A stretch of DNA of 64,000 nucleotides from Ensifer sp. BR816 (GCF_000378985.1 NZ_KB905370.1:5454799-5518798); one strand, 5' to 3'. Shown: positions 26,366 to 35,767, numbered from the stretch's first letter. The notes: a model not told the origin generated them from the sequence alone. Program-made: numbers and translations.

Positions 26366-27520
26366 TTATCGTTGGCTCTTGTCGAGCTGGCGTTCCATGA
26401 AGCCGGAATAGCGCGACATGCCGAAGCAGAAAAGCCAGAATACGAAGCCGGCGAAAATTAGCCCCGAGATCGGCGTGACCGAGGAGGCCCAGTTTGCGTC
26501 GGTGAAGTTGAAGCGAACGATGCCGAGCAGGTCGAACATGCCGATGATCGAGACGAGCGACGTGTCCTTGAACAGGCCGATGAAAGTGTTGACGATCCCC
26601 GGGATCACCAGCTTCAGCGCCTGCGGCAGGACGATGAGGTTCATCTTCTGCCAATAGCTGAGACCGAGCGAATCGGCGCCTTCATACTGGCCCTTCGGAA
26701 TGGCCTGCAGACCGCCGCGGACCACTTCCGCCATATAGGCGGAAGCGAAGAGCGACACGCCGATGAGCGCCCGCAGGAACTTGTCGAAGGTGACGCCCTG
26801 GGGCAGGAACAGCGGCAGCATCACGCTTGCCATGAACAGCACCGTGATCAGCGGAACACCGCGCACAATCTCGATGAAGACCGTGCAGAGCATCTTGATC
26901 ACCGGCATGTCGGAGCGCCGGCCGAGCGCGAGCAGGATGCCGAGCGGCAGCGAAACCGCGATGCCGACGAAGGACAGGGCCAGCGTGACCATGAGACCGC
27001 CCCAGAGCGCCGTCTCGACATAGGTCAGGCCGAACCAGCCGCCGGGAAGCAGGATGGTGGCGATGATCGGCAGGGCGGCGAACAGGAGTATCGCGTTCAA
27101 TCCCTTGTAGGGGATCCTGGGGATCAGCATCGGCACCAGGAACAGGACGAACAGGATGCCGACGAGGGCCGGGCGCCACCGTTCTTCGATCGGATAGCGG
27201 CCGAAGACGAACTGGTCGAACTTTGCATTGACGAAGGCCCAGCAGGCGCCGCTCCAGCCTTCCGGCTGCGAGCCGCCCTGTGAGAGCGTGGCGCAGACGC
27301 CGCGCCCCCCGCCCGTCCAGGCGGCATCGATGAACAGCCACTGAATGGCAGGCGGCACCAGCCACGCCAGCAGGAGCAGGCTGACGATCGTCAGGGCGGT
27401 GTCTTTCGGTGTGGCGAACAGATTTTTCCGCAGCCAGGAGACAGCGCCGCTTTGCAACGCGGGGGCGGGGGAGGCTTCGATCATCGAGCCACGAACGAAA
27501 GATGCTTGTTGCGTGCTCAT
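26366..27520 (-). CDS. aapM: general L-amino-acid ABC transporter permease AapM
   Basis: A 384-residue inner-membrane permease of the HisMQ type but much larger than the usual 220-240 residues. N-terminal segment near residues 40-65, a periplasmic loop with several Trp and Cys ([11 protein letters not shown] to WSGACW), then six or more segments and the EAA coupling loop ([21 protein letters not shown]). Forms the channel with AapQ. The ATG lies four bases after the aapQ stop. Third gene of the operon. Confidence 0.95.
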   Translation of the reverse strand: MSTQQASFVRGSMIEASPAPALQSGAVSWLRKNLFATPKDTALTIVSLLLLAWLVPPAIQWLFIDAAWTGGGRGVCATLSQGGSQPEGWSGACWAFVNAKFDQFVFGRYPIEERWRPALVGILFVLFLVPMLIPRIPYKGLNAILLFAALPIIATILLPGGWFGLTYVETALWGGLMVTLALSFVGIAVSLPLGILLALGRRSDMPVIKMLCTVFIEIVRGVPLITVLFMASVMLPLFLPQGVTFDKFLRALIGVSLFASAYMAEVVRGGLQAIPKGQYEGADSLGLSYWQKMNLIVLPQALKLVIPGIVNTFIGLFKDTSLVSIIGMFDLLGIVRFNFTDANWASSVTPISGLIFAGFVFWLFCFGMSRYSGFMERQLDKSQR

Positions 27521-27524
27521 GATC

Positions 27525-28718
27525 TTACCTCTCCACCAGCGCCATACGGGCGTTGTACCAGTTCATGAAGAGCGAGGTCGCGAGGCTTAGGCTGAGATAG
27601 ACGATGATCCAGATGCTCACCACTTCGATCGACTGGCCGGTCTGGTTGAGGATCGTGCCGCCGACTGCGACGAGATCCGCATAACCGACGGCGACCGCCA
27701 GCGACGAGTTCTTGGTGAGGTTGAGATACTGGCTGGTCAACGGTGGAATGATGATTCGCATCGCCTGCGGGACGATCACCAGCCGCGTGGTCAGCCGGGG
27801 ACGAATGCCAAGCGCATGGGCCGCTTCGGATTGTCCCTTTGAGACGCCGCGGATACCGGCCCGGACGATTTCCGCGATGAATGCAGCGGTATAGAAGGAC
27901 AGCGCGAGGAAGAGCGACATGAACTCCGGTCCGACGACCGAGCCGCCGGTCAGGTTGAACTTGCCGGCGACGGGCACGTCGAAAGTGAGCGGTGCGCCGG
28001 TGGCGAGGAAGGTGAGGAGCGGCAAGCCGATGATCAGCCCCAGCGCGGTCCACAGGACAGGAAAGCGTTGGCCGGTTGCCATCTGTTTCTGGCGTGCGTA
28101 GCGGGCGACGAAGAAGGTCGCAGCGACGGCGATGAGCAAGGCAAGGAGGGTGTATAGCGAGCCCTCTCCCGGAATGGGTCTGGGGAAGGCGAGTCCGCGG
28201 TTGCTCACATACATATTGAAGGGCAGGGCGAGCGCTTCGCGCGCCTGCGGCAGGATCGCCAGAACGCCGCTGTACCAGAAGAAGATGACCAGCAGCGGCG
28301 GAATGTTACGGAACACCTCGACATAGGCGAGCGACAGCTTGGCGATGATCCAGTTGTGCGACAGCCGTCCGATGCCGACGATGAAGCCGATGACCGTTGC
28401 GGTGATGATGCCCGTCACCGCCACGAGCAGCGTGTTGACGAAGCCGACCACCAGAGCGCGGCCGTAGGTGGAATCGCTGGTGAACGAAATCAGCGACTGC
28501 CCGACGTCGAAGCCTGCGCGGCTGTTCAGGAAGCCGTAGCCGGACGCGATATTCGCGCGTTTCAGGTTTTCGATCGTGTTGTCGGCGATCCAATAGATCA
28601 GGACCGCAAGAAGGATGACGGTGACTGCCTGGTAGAAGATCCCGCGCGCCTGAGGATCGTTGATGATCGATCCCGAGGATTTGCTTCTCTCAGGCGCATT
28701 CGTAACGCCAATGGCCAT
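27525..28718 (-). CDS. aapQ: general L-amino-acid ABC transporter permease AapQ
   Basis: A 397-residue inner-membrane permease paired with AapM. Membrane segments include residues about 29-45 ([15 protein letters not shown]), 88-115, and the C-terminal set with the coupling loop [24 protein letters not shown]. The long N-terminal half ([21 protein letters not shown]) is characteristic of the AapQ/BztB subclass and not of short HisQ proteins. It follows aapJ after 91 bp that contain a strong hairpin, and precedes aapM by four bases. Confidence 0.95.
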   Translation of the reverse strand: MAIGVTNAPERSKSSGSIINDPQARGIFYQAVTVILLAVLIYWIADNTIENLKRANIASGYGFLNSRAGFDVGQSLISFTSDSTYGRALVVGFVNTLLVAVTGIITATVIGFIVGIGRLSHNWIIAKLSLAYVEVFRNIPPLLVIFFWYSGVLAILPQAREALALPFNMYVSNRGLAFPRPIPGEGSLYTLLALLIAVAATFFVARYARQKQMATGQRFPVLWTALGLIIGLPLLTFLATGAPLTFDVPVAGKFNLTGGSVVGPEFMSLFLALSFYTAAFIAEIVRAGIRGVSKGQSEAAHALGIRPRLTTRLVIVPQAMRIIIPPLTSQYLNLTKNSSLAVAVGYADLVAVGGTILNQTGQSIEVVSIWIIVYLSLSLATSLFMNWYNARMALVER

Positions 28719-28769
28719 ACAATGCCTCTTTCCCCAATCCGCCCTTGTTGGGCGTTCTTATCGTTGCAA

Positions 28770-28795
28770 CGGAGGAGCGGCGTGCCGCTCCTCCG
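28770..28795 (-). other. intercistronic hairpin between aapJ and aapQ
   Basis: CGGAGGAGCGGC (28770-28781) and GCCGCTCCTCCG (28784-28795) form a 12-bp perfect stem with a two-base centre (effectively ten pairs and a hexaloop), 14 bp downstream of the aapJ stop on the minus strand. No T tract follows, so it more likely protects or attenuates the aapJ message, giving more binding protein than permease, than ends it. Confidence 0.75.
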
Positions 28796-28809
28796 AGATT
28801 TCTAACCGA

Positions 28810-29835
28810 TCAGCGAACCGGCGGGGCGTACTGGATGCCGCCCTTGCTCCACAGAGCATTCAAGCCGCGTTCGATCTTCAGCGGGCTGCCGGCACCGATG
28901 TTACGGTCGAAGATTTCGCCGTAGTTGCCGACGGCCTTGATAACGTTGACCGCCCACTCGTTGGTGAGGCCGAGGTCCGTGCCGATCTTGGTGTCGGCTT
29001 CGACGCCGAGGAAGCGCTGAATGTCCGGGTTGGGCGACTTCTTCATTTCCTCGACATTTGCCTGGGTGATGCCGAAATCCTCCGCGTTTATCAGCGCGTA
29101 ATGAACCCAGCTGACGATATCGAACCACTGGTCGTCACCCTGGCGCACGGCCGGACCGAGCGGCTCCTTCGAGATGATTTCCGGCAGGATCATGTGTTCG
29201 TCCGGCTTGGAGAGGGTGAGGCGCAGCGAGTAAAGGCCGGACTGGTCGGTCGTGTAGACGTCGCAACGGCCAGCGTCGTAGGCGGCGTTCACTTCCTCGA
29301 GCTTCTCGAAGACGACCGGGTTGTACTGCAGGTTGTTGGTCTTGAAGTAGTCGGCGAGGTTCAACTCGGTCGTGGTGCCGGTCTGGACGCAGACAGCAGC
29401 GCCGGAGAGTTCGAGCGCGGACTTCACGTTGAGGCCCTTTCGAACCATGAAGCCCTGGCCGTCATAGTAGTTGACCGTGCGGAAGTTGAAGCCGAGCGCC
29501 GTATCGCGGTTGATGGTCCAGGTCGTGTTGCGGGCGAGAACATCGACCTCGCCGGACTGCAATGCCGGGAAACGCTCCTTCGCGGAGGTCGGCGTGTACT
29601 TCACCTTGGTGGCATCGCCGAAAATTGCGGCCGCAATCGCCTTGCAATAGTCGACGTCAAAACCGCTCCAGTTGCCGGAAGCGTCAGGGGCTGCGAAACC
29701 GGCCAGACCGGTGTTCACGCCGCACTGGACAAAGCCCTTGGCCTTCACGTCGTCAAGGGTTGCGGCCGATGCCGCATGTGCGCCAATCCCCATGACAGCA
29801 GCGCCAACAAGAGCTGTCAGAATTCTTTTTGCCAT
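28810..29835 (-). CDS. aapJ: general L-amino-acid ABC transporter binding protein AapJ
   Basis: A 341-residue periplasmic solute-binding protein. Signal peptide in residues 1-24 (MAKRILTALVGAAVMGIG, then AHAASA before the mature start). The SBP_bac_3 fold is shown by VKAKGFVQCGVNTGLAGFA, GFDVDYCKAIAAAIFGD and AVCVQTGTTTELNLADYF. Two cysteines (in VQCGVN and DYCKAI) and another pair later may form disulfides, as in AapJ/BztA. First gene of aapJQMP; in rhizobia the operon is raised under nitrogen limitation through NtrC, though no clear sigma-54 site was found here. The ATG at 29835 rather than 29922 fits the signal peptide. Confidence 0.96.
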   Translation of the reverse strand: MAKRILTALVGAAVMGIGAHAASAATLDDVKAKGFVQCGVNTGLAGFAAPDASGNWSGFDVDYCKAIAAAIFGDATKVKYTPTSAKERFPALQSGEVDVLARNTTWTINRDTALGFNFRTVNYYDGQGFMVRKGLNVKSALELSGAAVCVQTGTTTELNLADYFKTNNLQYNPVVFEKLEEVNAAYDAGRCDVYTTDQSGLYSLRLTLSKPDEHMILPEIISKEPLGPAVRQGDDQWFDIVSWVHYALINAEDFGITQANVEEMKKSPNPDIQRFLGVEADTKIGTDLGLTNEWAVNVIKAVGNYGEIFDRNIGAGSPLKIERGLNALWSKGGIQYAPPVR

Positions 29836-30174
29836 TTTTTTGAACCTTTTCGGTTGTTGTAAGTTCCCGTCTGCACTGATGCGCTCCGTCGGCGCGTGCA
29901 GCCTCTGCCACCCTCCTGGCATGAGTGCAATCTATCTCATGCTCAAAATCCATGAGGGTCAAGAGACGATGCCGATTTTCTGATTTTCGATGTGAAAAAC
30001 TGAAAATTCGCCAGAAGTTTAAGCAGATTTTGCTGGAAATCGCCCGTTACTGAATAAAAAACCGTCAGTTGCGTATTTCTGAGCGATCGATCCCCTGGTA
30101 TCGAATTTTCTCTTGACCCCATTCGTGCCGCGTTCGATGAGTTTCCATCGAGTTTTCAACCGCGGAATCGTTCA
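29836..30174. promoter_or_regulatory. divergent intergenic region aapJ / metC with inverted repeats
   Basis: This 339-bp gap must hold promoters for aapJ (minus) and metC (plus). It contains CATGAG (29920-29925) inverted as CTCATG (29936-29941), a third CATGAG at 29951-29956, and an A/T-rich imperfect inverted repeat with arms 29973-29988 and 29994-30010 (TTTTC/GAAAA). The rest shows no gene, tRNA or riboswitch that I can recognise. Confidence 0.5.
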
Positions 30175-31362
30175 ATGGCAGAGAAAATGAGCGCGCGTGG
30201 AGAGATCGGCATCAACACCCGCCTCGCGCACACCGGCAACAATCCCTCCGACTACCATGGATTCGTCAATCCGCCAGTGGTCCATGCATCCACCGTGCTT
30301 TTCCCGAACGCGAAGACCATGGAAACGCGGGCACAGAAATACACTTACGGCACGCGAGGCACGCCGACGACCGATGCGCTCTGCGATGCAATCAACGAGC
30401 TCGAAGGCGCGGCGGGAACGATTCTCGTCCCGTCGGGGCTGGCCGCGGTGACGGTGCCGTTCCTGGCATATCTCTCCTCGGGTGACCACGCGCTGATCGT
30501 CGATTCGGTCTATTTCCCGACCCGCCATTTCTGCGACACGATGCTGACCCGGCTTGGGGTTACGGTCGAATATTACGATCCGATGATCGGTGCAGCCATC
30601 GAGAGCCTGATCAGGCCGAACACGCGGCTGGTGCACACGGAGGCGCCGGGCTCGAACACGTTCGAGATGCAGGATATCCGGGCGATTGCCGACGCCGCCC
30701 ACCGGCACGGCTGCATCGTCACGATGGACAACACCTGGGCAACCCCGCTTTACTTCCGTCCCCTCGACCACGGCGTCGACATTTCCATCCACGCGGCTAC
30801 GAAATACCCGTCCGGGCACTCGGACGTGCTGCTCGGAACCGTTTCGGCCAACGCGGCGCATTGGCCGGCCCTGACCGAGGCGATGGTGACGCTCGGCGTC
30901 TGCGTCTCGCCGGACGACAGCTACCAGATCCTGCGCGGCCTACGGACCATGGGAGTCCGCCTTGAGCGCCACCAGGAAAGCGCGCTGGCGATTGCCCGTT
31001 GGCTCGAAAGCCGTGAAGAGGTGGCGCGCGTGCTGCATCCGGCGCTGCCGAGCTTTCCGGGGCACGAGCTGTGGAAGCGCGACTTTGGCGGCGCGAGCGG
31101 CATTTTCTCATTTGTCCTGAAGGCAGAGCCTGAAAAAGGCAAGGCGAAGGCGCATGCCTTCCTCGATGCGCTCTCATTCTTCGGCCTCGGCTATTCCTGG
31201 GGCGGCTTCGAGAGCCTCGCCCTTCATGTGAACCTTTCCGATCGCAAGGTCGCCAAGGCTCCGTCCGGAGGCCCGGTCATTCGACTGCAGATCGGCCTCG
31301 AGGATGTTGTCGACCTGCGCCGTGACATCGAGGCAGGTCTTGCGGCCGCCAATGCCGCCTGA
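30175..31362 (+). CDS. metC: cystathionine beta-lyase
   Basis: A 395-residue PLP enzyme of the Cys/Met metabolism family (gamma-family fold type I). PLP lysine K210 in HAATKYPSGHSD, D185 in TMDNTWATPLYF, and the tetramer-type YTYGTRGTPTTDALCDAI. It cleaves cystathionine to homocysteine, pyruvate and ammonia in methionine synthesis; MetC-type sequence features (SWGGFESL near residue 342) favour beta- over gamma-cleavage. ATG at 30175 or the nearby 30187. It is divergent from aapJ and meets a flavin monooxygenase gene tail to tail with a 9-bp gap. Confidence 0.92.
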   Translation: MAEKMSARGEIGINTRLAHTGNNPSDYHGFVNPPVVHASTVLFPNAKTMETRAQKYTYGTRGTPTTDALCDAINELEGAAGTILVPSGLAAVTVPFLAYLSSGDHALIVDSVYFPTRHFCDTMLTRLGVTVEYYDPMIGAAIESLIRPNTRLVHTEAPGSNTFEMQDIRAIADAAHRHGCIVTMDNTWATPLYFRPLDHGVDISIHAATKYPSGHSDVLLGTVSANAAHWPALTEAMVTLGVCVSPDDSYQILRGLRTMGVRLERHQESALAIARWLESREEVARVLHPALPSFPGHELWKRDFGGASGIFSFVLKAEPEKGKAKAHAFLDALSFFGLGYSWGGFESLALHVNLSDRKVAKAPSGGPVIRLQIGLEDVVDLRRDIEAGLAAANAA

Positions 31363-31371
31363 GGCTTAGCC

Positions 31372-32547
31372 TTACCGACGTTCCGAGCCGTCGTATCCGT
31401 AGAGCCAATCGAGATCGGCCGCGAGCGCCTCGGGGCCTTTCAGCGCGAGGACCAGGTTGCGCGCGACCCGAACCGGCCCGCGGGCGTGATAGGCGAATCG
31501 ATTGAAGGCCGCGCGATTGCGCACCCGGGCGATCCGCGCCCGACGCGCGTGCTCGTAGCGCCCGAACGCCGCCGGCGGGTCGGCGCATGTCGCGAGGCAA
31601 TGCGCGAGTTCGCTGGCATCCTCGATTGCCATCGCGGCGCCTTGTGCGGCAAAGGGCGTCATGGCGTGGGCGGCATCGCCGATCAGGACAAGGTCCCGTC
31701 CATTGTGCCAGGCGCCCTCGTCGACGGTGCACAGGGGCCAATAGGTGGCCGAGACCGCATTCTCGATCATGGAACGCAGGTCGCGATGCCAATTTTCGAA
31801 GGCGGCGGCGAACTCCCGCCGCCGCTCCTCAGAGTCCTGGCCGATCCAGGCTGCCGCGGTGGGCTTGCCGCCAATGATCGCGACAAGATTGAAGCCGTCG
31901 ATTTCGCGGAGCGGGTAGGCGACCAGATGCGCATTCGGTCCGAGGAAGGCCGTGACACGACTTGCCGACAGGCGGGTGGACGCTTCGACGCCGGGCAGTA
32001 ACAGCCGCCAGGCGATATTGCCCGAGAACCGAACGCCGCCGGCGCCGTCGATGGAGGCTCTCGTCTGTGACCAGATGCCGTCGGCGCCGATGACCACCTT
32101 CGGGCGGCGACCTATCACGGCGGCAACGGCCGCAACCGGATCACCTTCAACGCGCTTTCCCAGATGCAAGCGGCAGAGCGGCTCCGACCGTACGGCCCGC
32201 AGCAGGATTTTCTGCAGGCTGGCGCGATGCAGCACGCCATATGGGGCCGCCCAGCGGCTGCGCGCGTTCGCGCCCGCCGGCACGTCCGTGAGCGGTCGCA
32301 GCGTGCGTCCGTCGACAAGAGCGATCGAGTCCGGCTCGCTCCACACGTCCTGGAGGGCGGGGAGCAGGCCGAGGTCCGTCAATATGCGCGAGGCATTCGG
32401 TGACAATTGCAGACCTGCGCCCACTTCGTCCAGCGCGTCCGCCTGCTCGAATATATCCGTAGAGAAGCCCTGCCGCGCAAGGCACAGCGCCATTGTCAGT
32501 CCGGCAATGCCGGCGCCGACGACCGCGACCGGATCAGCATTTTGCAT
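31372..32547 (-). CDS. FAD-dependent aromatic-ring-type monooxygenase (UbiH/salicylate hydroxylase family)
   Basis: A 391-residue group A flavoprotein monooxygenase. It has the Rossmann GAGIAG (residues 11-16) and E-Q ribose end (DIFEQADAL), the VVIGADGIWSQTR (DG motif) and the GDAAHAMTPFAAQGAAMAIED (GD motif). The nearest familiar groups are salicylate 1-hydroxylase-like enzymes; substrate is not deducible. It ends 9 bp from metC on the other strand and lies 28 bp downstream of the small zinc-finger gene, so the two may be co-transcribed. Confidence 0.88.
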   Translation of the reverse strand: MQNADPVAVVGAGIAGLTMALCLARQGFSTDIFEQADALDEVGAGLQLSPNASRILTDLGLLPALQDVWSEPDSIALVDGRTLRPLTDVPAGANARSRWAAPYGVLHRASLQKILLRAVRSEPLCRLHLGKRVEGDPVAAVAAVIGRRPKVVIGADGIWSQTRASIDGAGGVRFSGNIAWRLLLPGVEASTRLSASRVTAFLGPNAHLVAYPLREIDGFNLVAIIGGKPTAAAWIGQDSEERRREFAAAFENWHRDLRSMIENAVSATYWPLCTVDEGAWHNGRDLVLIGDAAHAMTPFAAQGAAMAIEDASELAHCLATCADPPAAFGRYEHARRARIARVRNRAAFNRFAYHARGPVRVARNLVLALKGPEALAADLDWLYGYDGSERR

Positions 32548-32575
32548 CGGCGTCGAGCCGGAGGATGCAGCGAGG

Positions 32576-32821
32576 TCAGGCAGCCCTGGTCTCGAAGAGA
32601 CAGCCCGGCGGAATCGTCTCGGTCGCCTTCAGGCTCTGATTGTAGCGATAGAGTGTCGAGCAATAGGAGCAGACCTTTTCATTGTCGTCGCCCATGTCGA
32701 TGAAGATATGGGGGTGATCGAAGGGAACGGATGCGCCGGTGCACATGAATTCCTTGACGCCGATCTCGATGACCCGATGCCCGCCGTCATTCTGGAAATG
32801 GGGGATGCTGTGGCCGGCCAT
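32576..32821 (-). CDS. zinc-finger protein (zf-CHCC, NDUFS6-like)
   Basis: An 81-residue protein with the CHCC zinc ligands C27, H36 or H38, C51 and C54 (FMCTGASVPFDHPHIF and KVCSYCSTLYRY). The fold is shared with the mitochondrial complex I 13-kDa subunit (NDUFS6); in alphaproteobacteria these small proteins are thought to be complex I accessory subunits. ATG at 32821 fits the family start (MAGHSIPHFQ). Divergent from the hydrolase gene, upstream of the monooxygenase. Confidence 0.85.
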   Translation of the reverse strand: MAGHSIPHFQNDGGHRVIEIGVKEFMCTGASVPFDHPHIFIDMGDDNEKVCSYCSTLYRYNQSLKATETIPPGCLFETRAA

Positions 32822-32996
32822 GTCGTACTCCGATGAATGCAGTCTGGTGTCGATTTTGCCGGCACCATAGTGAGCTTTGGCGCAAATGTGTAGCAGCAAT
32901 AACGAAGCGCTTGTGGTTTTTGAACCGGCGGGGGTTTTCGGCCATTCCGTTCCTCTCTAGTTTGCGGCGAAAACAGATTGATGTCCGGGAAAGACC

Positions 32997-33782
32997 ATGG
33001 ATTTGAACCCTCCACCATTTTCGCGCTTCACCCATGACGGCCTGGAGATCGCGTTTTTCGACGCCGGCGATCCGTCCGGAGATCCGATTCTGCTCATTCA
33101 CGGATTTGCCTCGAGCGCCAACGTCAACTGGGTCTATCCCGGCTGGGTGAAGACGCTCGGCGACGCCGGCTACCGGGTTGTCGCGCTCGACAACCGCGGT
33201 CACGGCGCGAGCAGCAAGCCCTATGACGCTTCCTTGTACCACCCGCACCAGATGGCCGGCGATGCGGCCGCCCTTCTCGTCCATCTTGGTATCGGCGAGG
33301 CGCAGGTGATGGGCTATTCGATGGGCGCGCGCGTCTCCGCATTTCTGGCGTTGCATCACCCGCAGCGCGTTCGCTCGCTCGTGCTCGGAGGTCTGGGAAT
33401 AGGCATGGTGACCGGGGTTGGGGATTGGGATCCGATCGCCGATGCGCTGCTCGCACCATCTCTCGAAGACGTGACGCATGCGCGCGGCCGCATGTTTCGC
33501 GCCTTCGCCGACCAGACGAAAAGCGACCGCCAGGCACTTGCCGCCTGCATATCGACCTCGCGCGATCTGCTTTCCGCCGAGGATGTCGCCCGCATCGACG
33601 TGCCGGTTCTGATCGGAGTCGGCACGAAGGATGACGTAGCGGGATCGGCACAGGAGCTTGCCGCCCTGATGCCGCATGCCAGGGCATTGGACATCCCGGG
33701 CCGCGACCATATGCTGGCGGTCGGCGACCGCGTTTTCAAGAAGGCGGTCCTGGAGTTTCTCGGTGAGGTCGGCCGAGCATAG
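32997..33782 (+). CDS. alpha/beta-hydrolase-fold protein
   Basis: A 261-residue hydrolase with oxyanion HG (LLIHGFASS), ALDNRGHGASSK, nucleophile elbow GYSMGA (S108) and a C-terminal catalytic His in IPGRDHMLAV, with the acid likely in DVPVLIGVGTKDDVAG. Full catalytic set, so an active esterase, lyase or peptidase-like enzyme; substrate unknown. Stand-alone between the zinc-finger gene (divergent) and cysE 158 bp downstream. Confidence 0.9.
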   Translation: MDLNPPPFSRFTHDGLEIAFFDAGDPSGDPILLIHGFASSANVNWVYPGWVKTLGDAGYRVVALDNRGHGASSKPYDASLYHPHQMAGDAAALLVHLGIGEAQVMGYSMGARVSAFLALHHPQRVRSLVLGGLGIGMVTGVGDWDPIADALLAPSLEDVTHARGRMFRAFADQTKSDRQALAACISTSRDLLSAEDVARIDVPVLIGVGTKDDVAGSAQELAALMPHARALDIPGRDHMLAVGDRVFKKAVLEFLGEVGRA

Positions 33783-33940
33783 GCGGCCAAAAGCGACCGC
33801 CGATTGAAACGCTGCCAGGCCATTTATATCGTTCGGGAATTGCCCTATATATGGGGCAGTGCAGGCCACGGATTGACTAGGCATGCCTGGCCAGGCCGCC
33901 CCTTGACCAGGCCACCTTTGACTAAGGAAGGAGCGCGACC

Positions 33941-34768
33941 ATGGTCGCCAAGACCGAACTTCGCCAGACGGAGCCGCTGAAGGCGATCGACCCCATCTGG
34001 GACAGCCTGCGCGAAGAGGCGCGCTTCGCTGCCGAGCGCGATCCGATGCTTGCCGCCTTCCTCTATTCGACCGTGGTCAACCAGCATTCGCTGGAAGAGA
34101 GCGTGATCTACCGGATTTGCGAGCGGCTCGATCATCCCGACCTGCAGGCGAATCTGCTCCATCAGACGTTTCTGGAGATGCTCGAGGACTGGCCCGAATG
34201 GAGCACGATCCTGCGCGTCGACATTCAGGCCGTTTACGATCGCGATCCGGCTTGCACGCGATTCCTGGAGCCCGTGCTTTATTTCAAGGGCTTCCACGCG
34301 ATCCAGACGCATCGGCTCGCCCATTGGCTGTGGAGCCGCGGGCGGAAGGATTTCGCGCTTTATCTCCAGAGCCGTTCCTCGAGCGTATTCCAGACCGACA
34401 TCAACCCGGCCGCGCGCGTCGGGCGCGGCATCTTCCTCGACCACGCGACGGGCCTCGTCGTCGGCGAAACGGCGGTGATCGGCGACAATGTGTCGATCCT
34501 GCACGGCGTTACGCTCGGCGGCACGGGCAAGGAGGGCAGCGACCGTCACCCGAAGATCGGCGACGGCGTATTGATCGGCGCCGGGGCGAAGATCCTCGGC
34601 AATATCCATATCGGCCATTGCTCGCGGGTGGCGGCAGGATCGGTCGTGCTGAAGGCTGTCCCGCCGAAGACGACCGTGGCCGGCGTTCCCGCCAAGGTCG
34701 TCGGAGAGGCCGGATGCTCCGAACCCTCGCGGCAGATGGACCAGATTCTGGCGAGCTTCGATATCTGA
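33941..34768 (+). CDS. cysE: serine O-acetyltransferase
   Basis: A 275-residue enzyme that acetylates L-serine with acetyl-CoA, the first step of cysteine synthesis. N-terminal helical domain (to about residue 145), then the left-handed beta-helix of hexapeptide repeats with catalytic D and H in DHATGLVVGETAVIG and HGVTLGG, the GTGKEGSDRHPKI loop, and a C-terminal tail ending in QILASFDI. A C-terminal Ile is the usual anchor for the cysteine synthase complex. AAGGAAGGAG precedes the ATG. Confidence 0.96.
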   Translation: MVAKTELRQTEPLKAIDPIWDSLREEARFAAERDPMLAAFLYSTVVNQHSLEESVIYRICERLDHPDLQANLLHQTFLEMLEDWPEWSTILRVDIQAVYDRDPACTRFLEPVLYFKGFHAIQTHRLAHWLWSRGRKDFALYLQSRSSSVFQTDINPAARVGRGIFLDHATGLVVGETAVIGDNVSILHGVTLGGTGKEGSDRHPKIGDGVLIGAGAKILGNIHIGHCSRVAAGSVVLKAVPPKTTVAGVPAKVVGEAGCSEPSRQMDQILASFDI

Positions 34769-34945
34769 AGCGGAAGAGGCGCCTTGCCCTCGGATCTGAT
34801 CGCGGAGGGAAATTTTTGCGCGATAATTCAAGGCTATGTGCCCGTGGTCTGGCGTCTGCGCAAGCGCCCGGTGCCATAGTGGGTTTACACCTGGCGATGC
34901 CGCATGCGAGAAGCGCCGCAAATCAACCGGATACGGAGAATAGAT

Positions 34946-35149
34946 TTGAAGCCCGAAGAAATCCGCAAGCTTGAGGCCTATTTCAAGCGCACCTTGAACC
35001 CGGCGATGGTCGTCAAGGCCCGTCCGCGCAAGGACGAATCCGCCGAAGTCTATCTCGGCGACGAGTTCCTTGGCGTGATCTTCCGCGACGAGGAGGACGG
35101 CGAGCTTTCCTACAATTTCTCGATGGCGATCCTCGACGTTGATCTGTGA
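34946..35149 (+). CDS. DUF3126-family small protein (TTG start)
   Basis: A 67-residue acidic protein, KPEEIRKLEAYFKRTLNP to SYNFSMAILDVDL, matching the DUF3126 family restricted to alphaproteobacteria; function unknown. GGAGAA (34935-34940) five bases before the TTG at 34946, and conservation beginning at this residue, favour TTG over the ATG at 34904, which adds 14 residues unlike the family. Downstream of cysE by 177 bp and followed by a terminator. Confidence 0.85.
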   Translation: MKPEEIRKLEAYFKRTLNPAMVVKARPRKDESAEVYLGDEFLGVIFRDEEDGELSYNFSMAILDVDL

Positions 35150-35205
35150 GTTGGAGCGACGCGCAGTCGGTCGAAAGCTGCGCGGGGCCTCCACCACCTA
35201 CCGGC

Positions 35206-35236
35206 GCCGGCCCGAGCAATCGAGCCGGCCTTTTTC
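35206..35236 (+). terminator. terminator after DUF3126 gene
   Basis: GCCGGC (35206-35211) and GCCGGC (35224-35229) pair, extended by CG/CG with one mismatch, followed by CTTTTTC. Ends the cysE-side unit. Confidence 0.8.
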
Positions 35237-35315
35237 TTGTTAAGTCATATTTTTCAAAGAAACTTGTCGGGTGAGACCGGATTTTCATCAAGCCGTTGCA
35301 AGAATTGTGTTTTAC

Positions 35316-35360
35316 TGCATTGCACACTGAACTTGACTTTTTGTGCAGTGCACCTAGACT
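35316..35360 (+). promoter_or_regulatory. phasin promoter with two TGC-N3-GCA sites (likely PhaR operator)
   Basis: TGCATTGCA (35316-35324) and TGCAGTGCA (35344-35352) are two copies of TGC-N3-GCA. TTGACT (35333-35338) and TAGACT (35355-35360) with a 16-bp spacer make a plausible promoter; the second site lies within the spacer. PhaR/AniA repressors of polyhydroxybutyrate granule genes are known to bind TGC-rich palindromes of this sort, so repression of the phasin gene is likely. Confidence 0.6.
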
Positions 35361-35393
35361 GACGCTTGCCCACCGCCCACAAGGAGAAGCTTG

Positions 35394-35747
35394 ATGTTTA
35401 ACTTCGATGATGCAAACAAAAAGAGCAAGGAAGCACTGGACGTGGCTGTAAAAAGCTACTCGACGCTGACCAAGGGCTTCCAGGCCATTGCAACCGAAGC
35501 CGCAGACTATTCGAAGAAGTCCTTCGAAGACGGTATCGCCCATATCGAGAAGCTGTCGGGTGCCAAGAGCCTCGAGGCTGCCTTCGAGCTCCAGACGAAC
35601 TATCTGAAGTCGAGCTATGAATCTTTCGTCGCCGAAGCGTCGAAGATCGGTGAAATGTATGCCGATCTCGCCAAGGACGCCTACAAGCCCTACGAGGCGC
35701 CGGTCGCCAAGGCAGCTGCATCCGTGAAGTCTGCCGCCGCCGCCTGA
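35394..35747 (+). CDS. phasin (polyhydroxybutyrate granule protein)
   Basis: A 117-residue amphipathic, helical, Ala/Lys-rich protein of the Phasin_2 family: FQAIATEAADYSKKSFEDG, LEAAFELQTNYLKSSYESF and an Ala-rich end. Phasins coat polyhydroxybutyrate granules and control their number and size. AAGGAGAAGC (35381-35390) precedes the ATG at 35394; an in-frame TTG three bases earlier is less likely. In Sinorhizobium meliloti a phasin (PhaP2) sits in this same neighbourhood upstream of clpS, from memory. A strong terminator follows. Confidence 0.92.
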   Translation: MFNFDDANKKSKEALDVAVKSYSTLTKGFQAIATEAADYSKKSFEDGIAHIEKLSGAKSLEAAFELQTNYLKSSYESFVAEASKIGEMYADLAKDAYKPYEAPVAKAAASVKSAAAA

Positions 35748-35767
35748 CGATAAGACCATCGCCATTG

